DNA of 54,164 nt from an uncultured Clostridia bacterium (GTDB taxonomy: Bacteria > Bacillota > Clostridia > Oscillospirales > Ruminococcaceae): the NCBI GenBank assembly GCA_947630825.1, contig CANRJA010000013.1, positions 1 to 54,164 of the forward strand, in the 5' to 3' direction. Shown one piece after another: positions 52,100-54,164 of this stretch. A program made the position numbers and the translations under genes. The notes beneath the pieces are model-generated. The model saw only the letters and a list, made by a program, of their open reading frames with translations. It did no database searches and was not told the DNA's origin. The number at the start of each line of letters is the position of its first letter. The stretch's first letter is position 1.

Positions 52100-52141
52100 C
52101 AATTGTCAATTATCAATTATCAATTGTTAATTATCAATTAT
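52100..52141. repeat. AT-rich direct and inverted repeat of CAATTAT-like units
   Basis: Five CAATTAT/CAATTGT-like units in a row (CAATTGTCAATTATCAATTA and onward). It lies between the hairpin at 52057 and the GC-rich repeat. The rest of the 350-base gap 51888-52235 holds the ruvC promoter, this block, the hairpin and the repeat; no gene is seen. Confidence 0.8.
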
Positions 52142-52142
52142 T

Positions 52143-52235
52143 TAGCCCGCCGTTTATCAAGTTATAACATTTATCAAACTACCCAAAGGCGGCAGTGCCT
52201 GCGGCGGCTCGCCGGTCACCGTTGCCGGCTCGCCG
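52143..52235. repeat. GC-rich intergenic repeat copy with duplicated end
   Basis: CCCGCCGTTTATCAAGTTATAA, TTTATCAAACT, CCCAAAGGCGGCAGTGCCTG and CGGCGGCTCGCCGG, then a second GCCGGCTCGCCG. The last ends immediately before the TAG stop codon of the GH59 gene. This is the clearest full-length copy in the window. Confidence 0.88.
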
Positions 52236-54164
52236 CTACTTAGTCTTTTTCTTAACAACCTTTGACCACTTACCATAATACTTCCTGCCGTTTGCCAACT
52301 TATATGCCCTTACCTTGACAAAATACTTTTTCTTAGCTTTCAGATTTTTAAGTGTTACCTTGTTTTTCTTTACTGAAACCTTCTTTTTGCCTTTGGAAAA
52401 TTTTTTGTTCTTGGCATAAACGACCTCATACCCTTTTGCTCCGCTTACCTTCTTCCAAGAAACATTCATCTTCTTTTTCTTCTTTACTTTTAACCTTACA
52501 TTTTTCACCTTTGCCGGTTTAGTAACTTTTTTGGCAGTATTATTAGAAACTTTCTTTGCCTGAGTTGTAGGAGGATATTCTCCTACGTGATCCTTAATAT
52601 CTGCCTTAGCTGTTTTATATGTTTCGCCTAAAACCTCAATGCAGTCGATAATAAAATATCCGCTTTTTACTGTAATTTTAATAGTATGCTGTTCATTTGA
52701 AAGACCGTTTACATAATACAGACTTTGACGCTGAAGTACCCCCGTGGTCAGAGCTATGTTGTCTCCCAAAGATACTCCGTCTAGCTCAATATCAACTGCG
52801 CTTTCAGTTCTGGTTCCGCCCAAAACGAAGTTTACTCCTGTTCCGTTAAAGGTATACTCAAGAGAAGCATTTTTCTCACTTGTCGAAGCGCTTGTTCTGT
52901 TATATAGTCTGAAAGAATCCCCAACCTTTAACGTCCAGTTACCGCTGTATTTAACAGAGCTGTCAAGCGGATCTATTCTTTCAACAAACGAGACTGCGCC
53001 TGCTCCTGTAATACTTTCAGAGGCTTTTTCAATTTTCAAATTGTCAAACTCTGATAAATAATAACTGCTATACAATCCTGCTCTGCCAGAAAGATAAGGA
53101 TTTTGTTTATCGGTATAACCGAATATTGCAGTATTATTTACATAGAACACTATTTCATTGCCCACTGCGCTAACTTTTAGGTTATACCATTTATTTGCGT
53201 CAAATCCCCTCACTGTACCTTCACTTAAAACCGTATTTGCCTTTAGGCATTGATATTTTCCGCTTTGCGCTAAAGATATCCAATAGCCTGACTTATTAGA
53301 TGCTGAAACAATGTCACAGGTTCCCACAGACCTCAAACCTACTCCGGCGAAGTTATAATCGGACGCCTGCTGCCTAGTATCAAGCTTTACATCAGCAGAA
53401 ACGCTGTAGTCAGCCCATTCGGTATCGCCTAAGGTAGTAGTTGGGGATGAGCCGCCTCCCCAAGTGAACGGAGTACTGCTGCTATCAATTTTTTGTTTAA
53501 GAACCTTTGAGCCGTCTGTTTTTTTTACGACCTCAAATGCTCCGCCTGCGTCGCAGGTATACAAAGGCGTTCCGCCTCTTTCTTCTATAAACTCATCTGG
53601 ATAGTTAAAATCGTCTATATACGGAAGTGGAAGATTTGTATCGGTTTCGCTTTTCTGATACGAAGATTTCTCCTCGTCAGCATATCCCTTCTGACCTGTA
53701 GTAGTAGTTAACGTTACAATAGAATACGGCTCGACTGTATATGTAAAATTACCGTTTTCGGGAGTTATGGTTTCAGAATTTTTAAGCCAGTTTGCATCAT
53801 AAGCCTGACCGACATCAGGACCCTTTGTGACCCAAGCCGTCAAAGGCGAATTTGCCTTATTAAGATTGCTTACCGAAACATTATAGGTTCTTTCGTTAGA
53901 TGTATCATTTACAAATACTATTGTGTAATCCCCTGTTTCAGGGTCGGCTAAGGTGATATAATTGTTGGTAGTGCCTCCTATTCCGTGACCGTCTCCGTCA
54001 GGCGTTCCGTCGCCATAGCAAGCGCCGTCAACATATTTCATATTATCAGTCTGGAACCTTGTAAAATGCTCCATAATGTAAGTTCCCACCTGAACCTCAT
54101 AGTGTCCGCTCCACGGCGTATCAGCCAAAATAAGCTGCTTTGGAACATACTGTGCGCCTGTATA
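52236..54164 (-). CDS. GH59 galactocerebrosidase-like glycoside hydrolase with Fn3 module, 5' end outside window
   Basis: The 3' 642 codons of a secreted glycosidase; the frame is open to the right edge, so the catalytic barrel start is missing. ADTPWSGHYEVQVGTYIMEHFTRFQ matches the segment after the TIM barrel of GH59 enzymes (galactocerebrosidase: PWSGHY and HTTQF). Next come the beta-sandwich, then the lectin-like domain beginning YIDDFNYPDEFIEERGGTPLY (about visible residues 183-380), a second beta domain near 400-520, and a lysine-rich Fn3 domain (about 555-642) ending KWSKVVKKKTK. The Fn3 closely matches that of the LRR protein at 21873. It likely acts on galactose-containing glycans outside the cell. 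The internal TTG at 54128 is not a credible start. Confidence 0.85.
   Translation of the reverse strand, partial: YTGAQYVPKQLILADTPWSGHYEVQVGTYIMEHFTRFQTDNMKYVDGACYGDGTPDGDGHGIGGTTNNYITLADPETGDYTIVFVNDTSNERTYNVSVSNLNKANSPLTAWVTKGPDVGQAYDANWLKNSETITPENGNFTYTVEPYSIVTLTTTTGQKGYADEEKSSYQKSETDTNLPLPYIDDFNYPDEFIEERGGTPLYTCDAGGAFEVVKKTDGSKVLKQKIDSSSTPFTWGGGSSPTTTLGDTEWADYSVSADVKLDTRQQASDYNFAGVGLRSVGTCDIVSASNKSGYWISLAQSGKYQCLKANTVLSEGTVRGFDANKWYNLKVSAVGNEIVFYVNNTAIFGYTDKQNPYLSGRAGLYSSYYLSEFDNLKIEKASESITGAGAVSFVERIDPLDSSVKYSGNWTLKVGDSFRLYNRTSASTSEKNASLEYTFNGTGVNFVLGGTRTESAVDIELDGVSLGDNIALTTGVLQRQSLYYVNGLSNEQHTIKITVKSGYFIIDCIEVLGETYKTAKADIKDHVGEYPPTTQAKKVSNNTAKKVTKPAKVKNVRLKVKKKKKMNVSWKKVSGAKGYEVVYAKNKKFSKGKKKVSVKKNKVTLKNLKAKKKYFVKVRAYKLANGRKYYGKWSKVVKKKTK

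Noticed and set aside
54126-54128. Internal TTG as start of the GH59 gene
   Set aside because: The frame stays open to the window edge with family-like sequence (QLILADTPWSGHY), so the gene simply begins outside.

Overview
The window looks like chromosomal DNA of a low-GC Clostridia member, most likely of the Oscillospiraceae/Ruminococcaceae. The reasons are family content and style: DUF4364 and DUF5711 proteins, an EcfA1-EcfA2-EcfT energizing module beside truA, the aroQ-pepP-efp order, a ClpE-like unfoldase with a Cys4 zinc finger, BspA-type leucine-rich-repeat surface proteins, a GH59 glycosidase with a C-terminal Fn3 domain, strong GGAGG-type ribosome sites and AT-rich intergenic DNA. I cannot name the species. 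No phage, IS transposase, CRISPR array or tRNA was found. Nearly all genes are on the minus strand.

Left to right: the left edge carries a strong promoter and a leader typical of an rRNA operon, reading out of the window. Then come a small P-loop kinase, a 102-bp tandem repeat array, and the operon aroB-aroA-aroC-DUF4364, followed by pcrA, an AI-2E family permease, a lipoprotein, and an FMN-riboswitch-controlled riboflavin ECF S-component. Next are nfo-aroQ-pepP-efp, a hairpin-dense intergenic block, radA, ilvE, yebC, ferritin and a spore-photoproduct-lyase-like radical SAM protein.

The stretch 20-27 kb is the accessory part. It has three BspA-like secreted proteins (two sharing a promoter block), a 5'-truncated coding remnant, a small XRE repressor with a paired palindromic operator, and purA. 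From 26.7 to 36.5 kb: a sialate-O-acetylesterase-like enzyme, a PduL-type phosphotransacylase, three DUF4190 membrane proteins (two with zinc ribbons), an FkbM methyltransferase, an Lgt-like protein and a heterodimeric ABC exporter. The rest is mostly housekeeping: lysA, clpE-like, cvpA, DUF5711, truA, ecfT, ruvB, ecfA2, ecfA1, a hypothetical membrane protein, an rRNA-methyltransferase-like gene, glmM, a zinc phospholipase C-like gene and ruvCA. A GH59 enzyme runs off the right edge.

The most unusual structure is a family of GC-rich intergenic repeats (core CGGCGGCTCGCC on the plus strand). It occurs at five places, always in the same orientation. Each place lies directly 3' of a minus-strand gene (one of them a gene relic), and at four the core abuts a TAG stop codon. 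One copy has expanded to a tandem array, one appears to supply the C-terminal codons of a methyltransferase, and one sits at the end of a decayed copy of a surface-protein gene.
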